Assembly (NCBI GenBank): GCA_902786665.1
Contig: CADADN010000015.1
Span: 1 to 59,277 of the forward strand
DNA length: 59,277 bases
Direction: 5' to 3'
Source: an uncultured Prevotellaceae bacterium
Lineage (GTDB): Bacteria; Bacteroidota; Bacteroidia; Bacteroidales; Bacteroidaceae
This document shows, one piece after another, positions 8,915 to 18,861 of the stretch. The notes beneath the pieces were generated by a model. It did no database searches. It was not told the origin of the DNA and worked only from the letters and a program-made list of their open reading frames with translations. The stretch's first letter is position 1; every line of letters begins with the position of its first letter. The translations under genes were made by a program, and so were the position numbers.

Positions 8915-8937
8915 CATCCTGAAGCGCTTGAAAATTT

Positions 8938-8965
8938 AGGAGTTAGCATATGCTAACTCCTTTTT
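8938..8965 (+). terminator. 24-bp perfect palindrome with T-tract
   Basis: AGGAGTTAGCAT (8938-8949) is followed directly by its exact complement (8950-8961) and five T (8961-8965). It can end transcription in the plus direction; on the minus strand, downstream of the 9006-9938 gene, the hairpin is followed only by a weak AT stretch. It marks the right end of the accessory block. Confidence 0.5.
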
Positions 8966-9005
8966 CATTTTGGTGGTGAAACGAAAGTGAAACGGTTTTC
9001 GGGCT

Positions 9006-9938
9006 TTAGAATCTATTTTTATTCTTTTCCAATTGCTTCACTGAAGACCAACATCCAGAATTGATGTCAAACCATAACTCATCCCCCTTCTGCATATAGA
9101 ACCTGTTTGGACTATTGATGACAAAATTATCGAAATCCCTTCTGACGTTGCCAACCTCATCGTCTTTGATGTTTCCGTCGAATATGATGATGCCATACTG
9201 GGAGTTCATATCGATGAGTTTGACTTTTATTCGTTCCCATGAGTAATCAATGTCTGTTATCTTACCTTTGGGCAACCGACCGTAGCTCTCCGTATCAAAC
9301 CATATCTGTTGTTCTTCCGCTGTCGAACACCCAAAAGGATACTGAAAATAAACGGTTTCACCCTTTGCATAGCCCTCTTCCTTCATTTCGCGTCTCGTCT
9401 CACGGAAATCTTTACTCATGTTATTCTTGAGTCTTACCCAGAACTTCTTCAGCGGATTCTTACTCACTTTGTACTTTTTGGGAGTTGGAGTGCTTGCTTC
9501 AATATCATCTTCAGTAGCATAATCCAATCCTTGAATCTTTTTCTTATAATATGCCTTTAGAATATTATCCGACATATCATCAGGGTGGAAAACATTCTTG
9601 TCGACAAAATACTTTTGAAGGCGTGAACCTCTCCACAACCCCCAATTGTTCCTAATCCACATTCCTAATCCATGATGACAATTGATGCGAAAATCATCCA
9701 AAGACAGGGAGTCGGTGATGTAGCGTTTGTCCTCAGGACTAATTATTACGTCCAAAGAGTCAATGGCTTCGTCCATATCCTTGGGAATGTAGATTCCATC
9801 GATTCTATCCACGAGATACAGATAGTCTCGCTGGGATGAAACTTTCTCCTGTGCTGCTGATGAAACACACAGAAGAAATGCCACGAAGATGGATGTCGAA
9901 GTCTTGTATGTCATTGTCCCAATAAACCTTGATTTCAT
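9006..9938 (-). CDS. Exported DUF6794-like protein
   Basis: A 310-residue protein. The N terminus has a signal peptide (TSIFVAFLLCVSSAAQ); ATG 9914 (MTYKTST) gives a more normal signal length than 9938. Residues about 50-140 read IYIPKDMDEAIDSLDVIISP ... HHGLGMWIRNNWGLWRGSRL ... FHPDDMSDNIL, the pattern I recall from DUF6794, which often occurs in Bacteroidota proteins next to unrelated domains. The rest shows no motif I can name. It is likely secreted to the periplasm or surface. It is a single gene at the edge of the accessory block; function unknown. Confidence 0.6.
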   Translation of the reverse strand: MKSRFIGTMTYKTSTSIFVAFLLCVSSAAQEKVSSQRDYLYLVDRIDGIYIPKDMDEAIDSLDVIISPEDKRYITDSLSLDDFRINCHHGLGMWIRNNWGLWRGSRLQKYFVDKNVFHPDDMSDNILKAYYKKKIQGLDYATEDDIEASTPTPKKYKVSKNPLKKFWVRLKNNMSKDFRETRREMKEEGYAKGETVYFQYPFGCSTAEEQQIWFDTESYGRLPKGKITDIDYSWERIKVKLIDMNSQYGIIIFDGNIKDDEVGNVRRDFDNFVINSPNRFYMQKGDELWFDINSGCWSSVKQLEKNKNRF

Positions 9939-10031
9939 TTTGTTTTTTCAATCAGTAATCTGATACCGGAATAGGACTTCCACAAATCGATTTTTACGCC
10001 GTTTAATGTCCAAATGTATGTCTTATGGTCA

Positions 10032-11747
10032 CTATTCTTTTTGCTTGGCGCCTATGCGTGCCTCGACGACGTTGACCACGTAGTCGCCCAGTTTCTCGCA
10101 TTCGGCGATGATGTCCATGTAGATGGTGCCTACGGCGTAGGTGTATTCGTGGTTGTTGATGTCGATGATGTTCTGTGTCTTCAGTTGGTTGCGGAAATTG
10201 TTGATTTCGTTCTCGATGTTGAAAGTGCGATTGACGTCGAACGATTCCTTCCTTCCCGACATCAGCACGTTCATCTGTTCCAAGGCGTTGTTGGTGAGTT
10301 CCATCAATTGGTGGAGGTGCTCATACTGCTTGTCGGTGAAGTGGTCTTGCTTTCCTTGCACCTTGCGGTTGATGGTGCGTGCCATGTTGTAGCAGGCATC
10401 TCCGATGCTTTCCAATTCAGAGATTTCGCGCAGCATGGCGCGTATCTTCGCCTTGGTGTCATCACTCAAGTGAGCCTCAGACACTTCGTTGAGATATTTG
10501 GCAATCTCTATTTCCATATTGTCGGAGATGCCTTCGTATTTCTCAATGCGTTCGTAGAGTTTGTTGAATTTCTGCACGTCCTTTTCCGTGAGCAATTCGC
10601 GCACCATCGTGAACATGCGCTGCATGCGCTCGGCGAACGATTTGACTTCCTTGTAAGCCTCGAGCACGGAGAGTTCTGGCGTCATCATGATGCCTGAGGT
10701 GATGAAATGCAGTTTGGAGTCCTCGTCTTCTGCTTCAGCGTTGGGTTTGATGACCCAGCAGACGAATTTTTCGATGTAGGGTATGAACCAGATGAGCAGC
10801 AGTGTGTTGGCGATGTTGAAGGCGGAGTGGAAAGTGGCGAGCACGAGTGGTGCTTTTCCCAGGTTGTCGGCATAGCCTGCGGCGTCGGGGGCCATATCGC
10901 GCTCGAAGCCCATCAGTTTGCAAACGAGGTTGACAAAGGGCTTGAGCAAGAGAAGCGCCCATACGACACCTATTATATTGATGAACATATGTGAGAAAGC
11001 GGCACGTCGTGCCTGCGTGTTGGCATCCTTCGCTACGATGTTGGAAGTGAAGGTGGTTCCGATGTTTTCTCCAAGCACAAGCATGATGCCTTGGTCGATG
11101 TGCAGCACGCCGGTGGCGCAGAGCGTCATGGTGATGGCCATGATGGCGGCTGATGACTGTACGCAGAGGGTGAGCACCGTTCCTATGAAAAGGAAAAGGA
11201 GGGCGTTCCAGAAGGAGGGAGAGTTGTAATTGGCAAAGAAACCGTTGATCATCTGCTTGGTACCCTCATCTTCCATCAATAAGAACCCCGTGGTTTTCAA
11301 TGTTCCCAACCCAAGGAAGAAAAATGCCACGCCAAAGATGAAGTCGCCCAGGATGTGCCTCTTCTTCATATAAATGAGAATGATGCCGATGAAGAAAGCC
11401 GGATAGACGAAGTCGGTGATGTCGAAGGAGAAATCAAGGCTCATGACCCATGCCGTGAAAGTGGTTCCTATGTGGGCGCCCATGATGACGCTGATGGCAA
11501 GGAAAAGTGTAAGCAGCCCGGCATTGACAAACGACACCGTCATGAGTGTCGTGGCTGTGGAACTTTGCACGGCGGCGGTGACGAACATGCCAGAAAGCGC
11601 TCCGGTGAAGCGGTTGGTGGTCATGGCACCGAGGGCGTGGCGCAGTTGGGGGCCTGCCATCTTTTGGAGACTCTCACTCATCGATTTCATGCCGAACATG
11701 AGGAGTGCGAGCGAGCCAAGAAGCTTGAAAAATATCCAAATAGACAT
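10032..11747 (-). CDS. Na+/phosphate cotransporter with C-terminal PhoU-like domain
   Basis: A 571-residue membrane protein. Two homologous membrane repeats each have a Q-S-S(A/T) signature: VQSSTATTLMTVSF near residue 60 and VQSSAAIMAITMTL near residue 200, which are diagnostic of the NptA/YjbB Na/Pi family. The C-terminal 200 residues are a helical PhoU-like domain (ELESIGDACYNMARTI; CEKLGDYVVNVVEAR). It sits in the inner membrane and moves phosphate with Na+. It is divergent from the nucleoside kinase gene, with an 88-bp AT-rich gap. Confidence 0.9.
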   Translation of the reverse strand: MSIWIFFKLLGSLALLMFGMKSMSESLQKMAGPQLRHALGAMTTNRFTGALSGMFVTAAVQSSTATTLMTVSFVNAGLLTLFLAISVIMGAHIGTTFTAWVMSLDFSFDITDFVYPAFFIGIILIYMKKRHILGDFIFGVAFFFLGLGTLKTTGFLLMEDEGTKQMINGFFANYNSPSFWNALLFLFIGTVLTLCVQSSAAIMAITMTLCATGVLHIDQGIMLVLGENIGTTFTSNIVAKDANTQARRAAFSHMFINIIGVVWALLLLKPFVNLVCKLMGFERDMAPDAAGYADNLGKAPLVLATFHSAFNIANTLLLIWFIPYIEKFVCWVIKPNAEAEDEDSKLHFITSGIMMTPELSVLEAYKEVKSFAERMQRMFTMVRELLTEKDVQKFNKLYERIEKYEGISDNMEIEIAKYLNEVSEAHLSDDTKAKIRAMLREISELESIGDACYNMARTINRKVQGKQDHFTDKQYEHLHQLMELTNNALEQMNVLMSGRKESFDVNRTFNIENEINNFRNQLKTQNIIDINNHEYTYAVGTIYMDIIAECEKLGDYVVNVVEARIGAKQKE

Positions 11748-11835
11748 ATTTTAAAAAATAATAGGGTTTCAATAATCTGATTTCTATAATTTTTTACTAA
11801 TTTTACACGCTGAAATAATAAACAACTTGCATACT

Positions 11836-13497
11836 ATGAGAGAAACTATTAAAATCCGTTGCAAAAATAACAAAAATAAGTTAGAAATAGCCATCGGAAG
11901 CACACTTTCTGACATTTTTTCCATTTCAGGTGTGGAAATGGAGCATGGTCCTGTCGTGGCCAAAGTGAATAATCGTGTGACGGGACTGGGGCTCCGTCTA
12001 TACCACAACTCTGATGTCGAGTATCTCGACCTTTGTTCCAGTTCTGGCAGTAGGACCTACACCCGCACGCTCTTCTTCGTCCTTTGCAAGGCGGTGCGCG
12101 ACCTGTTCTCCACTAGCAACGTGGTCATCGACATCCCCGTTTCCAACGGTTATTTCTGCGACTTGCAAATCGGGCGTGCGATTACGCCCAAGGATGTGGA
12201 TGCCGTCAGAAAGCGCATGCAGGAAATCATCGATGCCAACCTACCCATCCGACGCCATGAGTGCACCACGGAGGAGGCTGTAAAGGTGTTCAAGGAAAAA
12301 GGCACCGATTCAAAAGTGAAATTGCTGCTCTCAACCGGCGACATCTACACCGTGTATTACACCCTCGATGACTATGCCGACTACTACTATGGCGCCTTGC
12401 TCCCCCGCACGGGCATGCTGCGGCTTTTCGGCTTGGAGCCTTATTATGATGGCATGCTGCTCCGCATCCCCGCCCTTAACGACCCCACCGTGCTGGGTGA
12501 GATGATCAAGCAGGACAAGATGTTCGGCATCTTCAAGGAGCATCATCGCTGGCAGAAAATCCTTGGCATCAGCACCGTTGGCGACTTCAACGATGTGGTG
12601 TTGAAGGGACACACCACCTTCTTGATCAATCTGGCTGAGGCATTGCAGGAAAAGAAAATTGCGCATATCGCAGAGGAAATAGCCAAGCGCGATGGAGTGA
12701 GGATGGTGCTCATCGCCGGTCCTTCCTCCAGTGGAAAGACAACCACATGCAAGAGAATCTCCATACAGTTGGTGTGCAATGGGCTCAAGCCCATACCCAT
12801 CTCACTCGACGACTATTTCGTCGACCGCGAATTCACACCACGCGATGAGAAAGGCGACTACGACTTCGAAAGCATACATGCACTCAACATAGAGTTGCTC
12901 AACAAGCAGCTTGAGGCTCTCTTCAAGGGGGAGGAGGTGGAACTGCCACGTTACAATTTCCAAAAGGGAAAGAGTGAGAAAAGCGGGAAAAAGCTGAGGA
13001 TGGGGGAGAACGACATCCTCGTCATCGAAGGAATACACGCCCTCAATCCCGAACTCACCACTCACATCCCCGAAGAGTTGAAATTCCGCGTTTACGCCTC
13101 AGCACTCACCACCATCCTTCTCGACACCCACAACTACATCCCCACCACCGACAACCGTTTGCTTCGTCGCATCGTGCGTGACGACAAGTATCGTGGCGTG
13201 ACGGCACAGGAAACCATTCGCCGCTGGCCGTCGGTGAGGGCTGGTGAGCAGAAATGGATATTCCCATACCAGGAGAACGCCGACGAGATGTTCAACACCG
13301 CCATGGTTTATGAGTTGGCGGTCATCAAGAGGCAGGCGCTCCAACTGCTTGAAAGGGTGCCTCAGAATGTGGATGAGTATTCCGAGGCATACCGCCTGTG
13401 CAAGTTCCTACGCTATTTCATGGACATTCCGGAGGGTGACCTGCCCCACACTTCGCTGCTCAGGGAGTTCCTCGGAGGAAGCTCATTCACCTATTGA
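11836..13497 (+). CDS. Nucleoside (uridine-type) kinase with N-terminal TGS/ThrRS-like domain
   Basis: A 553-residue protein. An N-terminal TGS-like segment (KIRCKNNKNKLEIAIGSTL) and a ThrRS second-additional-domain-like part (HECTTEEAVKVFKEKG) precede a uridine kinase / phosphoribulokinase fold: Walker A IAGPSSSGKTTT near residue 292, SLDDYFVDREFTP (substrate-binding Asp), and GIHALNPEL. This architecture is common in Bacteroidota and Firmicutes and is annotated as nucleoside kinase; it would phosphorylate uridine or a related nucleoside in the cytoplasm. ATG 11836 is preferred to the in-frame TTG at 11827. Transcription ends at the terminator at 13587-13627. Confidence 0.85.
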   Translation: MRETIKIRCKNNKNKLEIAIGSTLSDIFSISGVEMEHGPVVAKVNNRVTGLGLRLYHNSDVEYLDLCSSSGSRTYTRTLFFVLCKAVRDLFSTSNVVIDIPVSNGYFCDLQIGRAITPKDVDAVRKRMQEIIDANLPIRRHECTTEEAVKVFKEKGTDSKVKLLLSTGDIYTVYYTLDDYADYYYGALLPRTGMLRLFGLEPYYDGMLLRIPALNDPTVLGEMIKQDKMFGIFKEHHRWQKILGISTVGDFNDVVLKGHTTFLINLAEALQEKKIAHIAEEIAKRDGVRMVLIAGPSSSGKTTTCKRISIQLVCNGLKPIPISLDDYFVDREFTPRDEKGDYDFESIHALNIELLNKQLEALFKGEEVELPRYNFQKGKSEKSGKKLRMGENDILVIEGIHALNPELTTHIPEELKFRVYASALTTILLDTHNYIPTTDNRLLRRIVRDDKYRGVTAQETIRRWPSVRAGEQKWIFPYQENADEMFNTAMVYELAVIKRQALQLLERVPQNVDEYSEAYRLCKFLRYFMDIPEGDLPHTSLLREFLGGSSFTY

Positions 13498-13499
13498 CG

Positions 13500-13569
13500 G
13501 GATTTCGGAATGACGGAATGACGTTATACCGTTATACCGTTATACCGAAATACCGTTGTAACGACAAAC
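13500..13569. repeat. 8-nt tandem repeat
   Basis: CG dinucleotides recur exactly every 8 nt (13506, 13514, 13522, 13530, 13538, 13546, 13554, 13562); the clearest units are CGGAATGA x2 and CGTTATAC x3. It fills the gap directly after the nucleoside kinase stop codon. Confidence 0.75.
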
Positions 13570-13586
13570 GAGACAATCCTTTTTTG

Positions 13587-13627
13587 CGCATATTTATCAC
13601 AAAATTGTGGTAAATATGCGTTTTTTT
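13587..13627 (+). terminator. Rho-independent terminator after the nucleoside kinase gene
   Basis: A 14-bp stem (13587-13600 with 13607-13620, one G-U-type mismatch), a 6-nt loop and then seven T. Confidence 0.9.
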
Positions 13628-13668
13628 AACATTGTGTGCGCAAAAAACGATTTTTTATTCATAAACAT

Positions 13669-13699
13669 TTTGCGTTTTCAATATTATTTAAGACCTTTG
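13669..13699 (+). promoter_or_regulatory. korAB promoter and 190-nt leader
   Basis: TTTG (13669-13672), 19 nt, then GACCTTTG (13692-13699), one base off TAnnTTTG. A leader of about 190-210 nt follows. In it CAACTTTCG (13751-13759) and CGAAAGTTG (13869-13877) are exact complements and could close a long stem just before the start codons at 13892/13919. A TTGTGTGCGC half-dyad lies upstream at 13632-13641. Confidence 0.55.
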
Positions 13700-13918
13700 C
13701 ACCAATTTTTCAAGGGATGTCCCTCGATATGATAGAGTAAAAGGAGAACTCAACTTTCGTATGCAAGGAATAAAAAGGAAAGAACAGGCTTAAACAAGGT
13801 CTTGAGGAAGCATGGGTGGAAATGGCGGAACAAGTGAACATATGTCCCTTTAACTCCCCTTTAACTCCCGAAAGTTGATGCGAAACTTGATATGAGTACT
13901 TATTTAAATAATACACTT

Positions 13919-15769
13919 ATGGCAGAAAAAATGGAAATCAAGGAATTGGACCACGTGGTGGTGCGCTTTTCAGGAGACTCCGGTGACGGCATGCAGTTGG
14001 CAGGCAACATCTTCTCCACCATCTCAGCCACCGTGGGCAATGGCATTTCTACCTTTCCCGACTACCCCGCTGACATCCGCGCCCCGCAAGGGTCGCTTAC
14101 CGGCGTTTCGGGATTCCAAGTCCACATAGGCCAGGGCAAGGTTTACACCCCTGGCGACCTTTGCGACGTCTTGGTGGCGATGAATGCCGCAGCACTGAAG
14201 ACACAGTATCGTTATGCAAAGCCACAGGCCACCATCATCATCGACACCGACAGCTTCGGGCCTGGCGACTTGAAGAAAGCCAATTTCCAAACCCCCGACT
14301 ATTTGGGTGAGATGGGCATCGACCCCGACCGTGTGGTCGCCTGCCCCATCACAAAGATGGTGAAAGACTGTCTCGCAGACAGCGGAATGGACAACAAGGC
14401 CGTGCTCAAGTGCCGTAACATGTTCGCTCTCGGACTGGTATGCTGGCTCTTCAACCGCGACATAGAACTGGTGTTCAATTTCCTCAAGGAAAAGTTCGCC
14501 AAAAAGCCCGCCATCGCCGAAAGCAACATCAAGGTGGTGCAGGCAGGATTCGATTACGGTCACAACGTGCACGCCTCAGTGCCGGCCACCTACCGCATCG
14601 AGTCGAAATCGAAGGTGAAAGGCAGATACATGGACATCACCGGCAACAAGGCCACTGCCTACGGACTGATTGCAGCAGCAGAGAAAGCAGGCCTGCGACT
14701 TTACTTAGGCAGCTATCCCATCACGCCCGCCACAGACATCCTGCACGAACTCTCCAAACACAAGTCGTGCGGAGTCATCACCGTGCAATGCGAGGATGAG
14801 ATTTCAGGATGTGCCAGTGCCATCGGTGCAGCGTTTGCCGGAGCACTTGCCGCCACATCCACCTCGGGACCGGGCATCTGCCTGAAATCAGAAGCCATGA
14901 ACCTCGCCGTCATCGACGAACTGCCTTTGGTGGTGATCGATGTGCAGCGCGGTGGCCCATCAACGGGACTTCCCACGAAGAGCGAGCAGACAGACCTCCT
15001 GCAGGCCCTCTACGGACGAAACGGCGAGTCGCCCATGCCGGTCATTGCCGCAAACAGCCCCACCGGTTGCTTCGATGCCGTTTATGCCGCTGCCAAGATG
15101 GCATTGGAGCACCTCACACCTGTCATACTCCTCACCGACGCCTTCGTGGCCAACGGGTCGGCAGCATGGAAACTGCCCACCATGGAAGAACTTCCCGACA
15201 TACATCCGCATTATGTGACTCCGGAACAGAAAGGCAAATACACACCCTATGAGCGCGACCCGGAGAATCTCGTGCGCTACTGGGCGGTGCCCGGACAGGA
15301 AGGCTACACACACATCATCGGAGGATTGGAGAAGGACGGCGACACAGGAGCCATCTCCACCAACCCCGAGAACCATGACAAGATGTGCCGGTTGAGGGCA
15401 GAGAAGATAGCACGTATCAAGGTGCCTGATGTGGAAGTGGCTGGCGACAAGGACGACGCCCAGTTGCTCATCGTCGGATTCGGAGGCACCTACGGGCATC
15501 TTTACTCCGCCATGGAGGAACTGCGTGGTGCTGGTCACAAGGTGGCGCTCGCACACTTTGAATACATCAACCCGCTCCCAGCCAACACGGCAGAGGTGCT
15601 CACACGATACCCCAAAGTGGTGGTGGCGGAGCAGAACCTCGGACAGTTTGCCGCTTACCTGAGGACAAAGGTCGACGGCTTCACACCCTACCGCTTCAAC
15701 CAGGTGAAAGGCCAACCCTTCGTGGTGGCCGAACTAACCAAGGCATTTGAGGAAATCATCAAGAAATAG
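13919..15769 (+). CDS. korA: 2-oxoacid:ferredoxin oxidoreductase, fused gamma-alpha subunit
   Basis: A 616-residue protein. The N-terminal 190 residues are the gamma domain (VVRFSGDSGDGMQLAGNIFS ... PDYPADIRAPQG), and from about 210 the alpha domain with LYLGSYPITPATDILHELSK and STSGPGICLKSEAMNLA. With KorB it forms the TPP/Fe-S enzyme that converts 2-oxoglutarate (or a similar 2-oxoacid) and CoA to the acyl-CoA, CO2 and reduced ferredoxin; Bacteroidales can also run it for reductive carboxylation. ATG 13892 (MSTYLNNTL) is also in frame; 13919 (MAEKMEIKEL) matches the family start better. korB follows after 15 bp. The substrate is inferred from family. Confidence 0.9.
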   Translation: MAEKMEIKELDHVVVRFSGDSGDGMQLAGNIFSTISATVGNGISTFPDYPADIRAPQGSLTGVSGFQVHIGQGKVYTPGDLCDVLVAMNAAALKTQYRYAKPQATIIIDTDSFGPGDLKKANFQTPDYLGEMGIDPDRVVACPITKMVKDCLADSGMDNKAVLKCRNMFALGLVCWLFNRDIELVFNFLKEKFAKKPAIAESNIKVVQAGFDYGHNVHASVPATYRIESKSKVKGRYMDITGNKATAYGLIAAAEKAGLRLYLGSYPITPATDILHELSKHKSCGVITVQCEDEISGCASAIGAAFAGALAATSTSGPGICLKSEAMNLAVIDELPLVVIDVQRGGPSTGLPTKSEQTDLLQALYGRNGESPMPVIAANSPTGCFDAVYAAAKMALEHLTPVILLTDAFVANGSAAWKLPTMEELPDIHPHYVTPEQKGKYTPYERDPENLVRYWAVPGQEGYTHIIGGLEKDGDTGAISTNPENHDKMCRLRAEKIARIKVPDVEVAGDKDDAQLLIVGFGGTYGHLYSAMEELRGAGHKVALAHFEYINPLPANTAEVLTRYPKVVVAEQNLGQFAAYLRTKVDGFTPYRFNQVKGQPFVVAELTKAFEEIIKK

Positions 15770-15784
15770 GAAAAAGAGACAACC

Positions 15785-16789
15785 ATGAGCGAATATCAAG
15801 CACAAGACTATAAGAAGGGGCAGCCAAGATGGTGCCCCGGATGTGGAGACCATTTCTTCCTCGCATCATTGCACAAGGCCATGGCAGAGGTGGGCGTGGC
15901 GCCCCACGACATGGCGGTGATTTCCGGTATCGGATGTAGCAGCCGATTGCCTTATTATGTCAACACCTACGCCATGCAGACCATTCACGGCCGTGCCGCC
16001 TCCATCGCAACTGGCGCCAAGGTGGCCAACCCCGAACTCACCGTCTGGCAAATCAGCGGAGACGGTGACGGACTGGCTATCGGAGGCAACCATTTCATAC
16101 ATGCCATGAGGAGGAACATCGACATCAATATGATCCTGCTCAACAACCGTATCTATGGCCTCACCAAAGGCCAGTACTCACCCACGTCGCCTAGGGGATT
16201 CGTCTCGAAGTCAAGTCCTTACGGCACCGTGGAAGATCCTTTCAGGCCTGCTGAGCTGTGCTTCGGCGCAAGAGGAAACTTCTTCGCCAGGGCCGTCGCC
16301 ACCGACTCGCCCGGAACGGTCGGCATCCTAAAGGCCGCCTATCATCACAAAGGGGCGGCCGTGTGTGAAATACTGCAAAACTGCGTCATCTTCAACAATG
16401 GATGCTACGACCCTGTCTACAACAAGGAAGGGCGCAAGAAAAACGCCATCTATGTGAAGCATGGAGAGAAACTCGTCTTCGGAGAGAACGACGAGTATGG
16501 ACTCGTGCAGGAGGGTTTCGGACTCAAAGTGGTGAAGATAGGCGAGGAAGCCACCATCGACGACGTACTCGTGCATGACGCACACTGCCAGGACAACACC
16601 TTGCAGTTGAAACTCGCCATGATGGACAACGAGCACGGGTTCCCCATCGCACTGGGTGTCATACGCGACGTGGAGGCACCCACCTACGACGCATCCGTCG
16701 CTGCACAAATCGAAGAGGTGTCGGCAAAGAAGAAGTACCACAACTTCATGGAACTCTTGGAGACCAATGACATCTGGGAGGTGAAATAG
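15785..16789 (+). CDS. korB: 2-oxoacid:ferredoxin oxidoreductase beta subunit
   Basis: A 334-residue TPP-binding subunit: WCPGCGDHFFLASLHKAM at the N terminus (CxxC), GIGCSSRLPYYVNTYAMQTI, and the TPP/Mg motif SGDGDGLAIGGNHFIHAMRR with NNRIYGLTKGQYSPTS. It carries the thiamine cofactor and acts with KorA in the cytoplasm. It lacks a long C-terminal ferredoxin-like domain, as is usual for the two-subunit enzyme. It is in one transcript with korA and ends at the hairpins of 16803-16895. Confidence 0.92.
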   Translation: MSEYQAQDYKKGQPRWCPGCGDHFFLASLHKAMAEVGVAPHDMAVISGIGCSSRLPYYVNTYAMQTIHGRAASIATGAKVANPELTVWQISGDGDGLAIGGNHFIHAMRRNIDINMILLNNRIYGLTKGQYSPTSPRGFVSKSSPYGTVEDPFRPAELCFGARGNFFARAVATDSPGTVGILKAAYHHKGAAVCEILQNCVIFNNGCYDPVYNKEGRKKNAIYVKHGEKLVFGENDEYGLVQEGFGLKVVKIGEEATIDDVLVHDAHCQDNTLQLKLAMMDNEHGFPIALGVIRDVEAPTYDASVAAQIEEVSAKKKYHNFMELLETNDIWEVK

Positions 16790-16802
16790 CAGCATAGGCT
16801 TT

Positions 16803-16905
16803 TTCAGGATTTCTTGTAATATCCTGAAATCCCACGGTTCATCCTATAATCTCCCATATTTTGCAAACCCCATGTGGCAAATGAGCCACATGGGGCTTTG
16901 CTTTC
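16803..16905 (+). terminator. Two hairpins after korB
   Basis: The first pairs TTCAGGAT (16803-16810) with ATCCTGAA (16821-16828). The second pairs CCCCATGTGGC (16868-16878) with GCCACATGGGG (16885-16895), loop of 6, followed by a T-rich stretch; this is the likely terminator. Confidence 0.75.
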
Positions 16906-16930
16906 ATAAAATATTGAACTTTTTTGAATT

Positions 16931-16988
16931 GCACACCACATTTTTTGTGTGCCATTTTTTGCCATTACACGCTTTTTTGCTAATTTTG
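16931..16988 (+). promoter_or_regulatory. pckA promoter with upstream GCACAC/GTGTGC dyad
   Basis: TTTG (16958-16961), 19-nt spacer, TAATTTTG (16981-16988). Upstream GCACAC (16931-16936) and GTGTGC (16947-16952) form a dyad placed as an activator site would be. Confidence 0.65.
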
Positions 16989-17046
16989 CACTCGATTTCA
17001 ACAAAGGTAAAATAGAATATTCACACAATTAAAATATTTAGTGAAA

Positions 17047-18672
17047 ATGGCAAAGTTTGATAAGGCAATTTTACTTGAGAAGTACGGCATCGCCGGAACC
17101 ACAGAAGTGGTTTACAACCCCTCGTATGAACAACTCTTCGAAGAAGAGATGAAAGCCGACCTCACGGGGTATGACAAAGGCCAACTCACAGAGCTTGACG
17201 CTGTAAACGTGATGACTGGCATCTACACCGGACGTTCACCTAAAGACAAGTTCATCGTCATGGATGAAACATCCAAAGACACCGTGTGGTGGACCAGCGA
17301 TGAGTACAAGAACGACAACCATCCCGCCAGCTTGGAAACATGGGTGGCCGTGAAGACTCTTGCCAAGGCCGAACTGTCGTATAAGAAACTTTATGTTGTG
17401 GACGGATTCTGCGGTGCCAACAAGGACACACGCATGAAGGTGCGTTTCATCATGGAAGTGGCTTGGCAGGCTCATTTCGTGACCAATATGTTCATACGTC
17501 CTGTCAACGACGAGGAACTTGAGCAAGAACCCGACTTCGTGGTCTTCAATGCCTCTAAGGCCAAGGTGCCCAACTACAAGGAACTGGGACTCCACTCTGA
17601 GACAGCCGTCGTGTTCAACGTCACCAGCCGCGAGCAGGTCATCCTCAACACCTGGTATGGTGGCGAGATGAAGAAGGGACTCTTCTCCATGATGAACTAC
17701 TACCTGCCACTCAAGGGCATCGCTGCCATGCACTGCTCTGCTAACACCGACATGGAAGGCAAGAACACCGCCATCTTCTTCGGACTCTCAGGTACAGGAA
17801 AGACCACCCTCTCCACCGACCCGAAACGTCTGCTCATTGGAGACGACGAGCATGGATGGGACGACAACGGCGTGTTCAACTTCGAAGGTGGCTGCTATGC
17901 AAAGGTCATCAACCTCGACAAGGAGAGCGAGCCTGACATCTACAATGCCATCCGCCGCAACGCACTGCTCGAGAACGTCACCGTAGACGAGAACGGTAAA
18001 ATCGACTTCGCCGACAAGAGCGTCACCGAGAACACACGCGTCAGCTACCCCATCGAGCATATCGAGAAAATCGTGAAGAATGTCAACCCCATCAGTGCAG
18101 GACCTGCTGCCAACCAGGTGATATTCCTCTCCGCCGACGCATTCGGCGTGCTGCCTCCCGTGAGCATCCTCACACCGGAGCAGACCAAATACTATTTCCT
18201 CTCTGGATTCACCGCAAAACTCGCTGGTACGGAGCGTGGCATCACAGAGCCCACACCTACATTCTCCGCTTGCTTCGGACAGGCTTTCCTTGAACTGCAC
18301 CCCACCAAATATGCTGAGGAGCTCGTCAAGAGAATGGAAGCCAACGGTGCAAAGGCATACTTGGTGAACACTGGATGGAATGGTTCCGGCAAGCGCATCT
18401 CCATCAAGGACACACGCGGCATCATCGACGCCATCCTCGACGGAAGCATCAACACCGCACCCACCAAGAAGATTCCTTACTTCGACTTCGAAGTGCCCAC
18501 AGAGCTTCACGGAGTGGACACCAACATCCTCGACCCGCGCGACACCTATGCTGACCCAAGCATCTGGGAAGAGAAAGCAAAAGACCTCGCTGGACGATTC
18601 ATCAAAAACTTCGTCAAGTATGAAGGAAACGAGGCTGGAAAGGCTTTGGTAGCTGCCGGTCCGAAACTCTAA
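17047..18672 (+). CDS. pckA: ATP-dependent phosphoenolpyruvate carboxykinase
   Basis: A 541-residue cytoplasmic enzyme. It has the kinase-1a loop [13 protein letters not shown] near residue 246, the kinase-2 motif [16 protein letters not shown]-like substrate site ([15 protein letters not shown]), and [10 protein letters not shown]. It interconverts oxaloacetate plus ATP and PEP plus CO2; in succinate-producing Bacteroidales it often runs toward oxaloacetate. The ATG at 17047 is the start; an in-frame GTG at 17041 is unlikely. It stands alone with its own promoter and a hairpin at 18700-18727. Confidence 0.95.
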   Translation: MAKFDKAILLEKYGIAGTTEVVYNPSYEQLFEEEMKADLTGYDKGQLTELDAVNVMTGIYTGRSPKDKFIVMDETSKDTVWWTSDEYKNDNHPASLETWVAVKTLAKAELSYKKLYVVDGFCGANKDTRMKVRFIMEVAWQAHFVTNMFIRPVNDEELEQEPDFVVFNASKAKVPNYKELGLHSETAVVFNVTSREQVILNTWYGGEMKKGLFSMMNYYLPLKGIAAMHCSANTDMEGKNTAIFFGLSGTGKTTLSTDPKRLLIGDDEHGWDDNGVFNFEGGCYAKVINLDKESEPDIYNAIRRNALLENVTVDENGKIDFADKSVTENTRVSYPIEHIEKIVKNVNPISAGPAANQVIFLSADAFGVLPPVSILTPEQTKYYFLSGFTAKLAGTERGITEPTPTFSACFGQAFLELHPTKYAEELVKRMEANGAKAYLVNTGWNGSGKRISIKDTRGIIDAILDGSINTAPTKKIPYFDFEVPTELHGVDTNILDPRDTYADPSIWEEKAKDLAGRFIKNFVKYEGNEAGKALVAAGPKL

Positions 18673-18699
18673 ATCATCAATAATCTCCTTTTGATCACG

Positions 18700-18727
18700 C
18701 AGCCCCGGTCTTCACAGGCCGGGGCTG
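18700..18727 (+). terminator. GC-rich hairpin after pckA
   Basis: CAGCCCCGG (18700-18708) pairs with CCGGGGCTG (18719-18727), loop of 10. There is no T-tract, so ending may be imperfect. Confidence 0.6.
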
Positions 18728-18741
18728 CTGCGATAGCAATC

Positions 18742-18808
18742 CTAGAAAAACTAGTAATCCTAGAAAAACTAGTAAACCTAGTAATCCTAGGAAAACTAGA
18801 AAATCCTA
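18742..18808. repeat. 9-nt tandem repeat phased on CTAG
   Basis: CTAG occurs at 18742, 18751, 18760, 18769, 18778, 18787 and 18796, exactly every 9 nt; units vary (CTAGAAAAA, CTAGTAATC, CTAGTAAAC, CTAGGAAAA). Seven CTAG in under 60 bp is striking for a tetramer that is rare in many bacterial genomes. Confidence 0.85.
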
Positions 18809-18861
18809 TTTGACCTATGTCAAAAAAAGCACAAAAAACCAGAAAAACAAGGTTAAAACGC

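Noticed and set aside
8821-8935. att site or tRNA fragment at the right end of the accessory block
   Set aside because: The repeated DNA is a piece of the abiEii gene; no cloverleaf can be folded.
14960-15715. 251-residue frame opposite korA
   Set aside because: Antisense shadow of a well-conserved gene.
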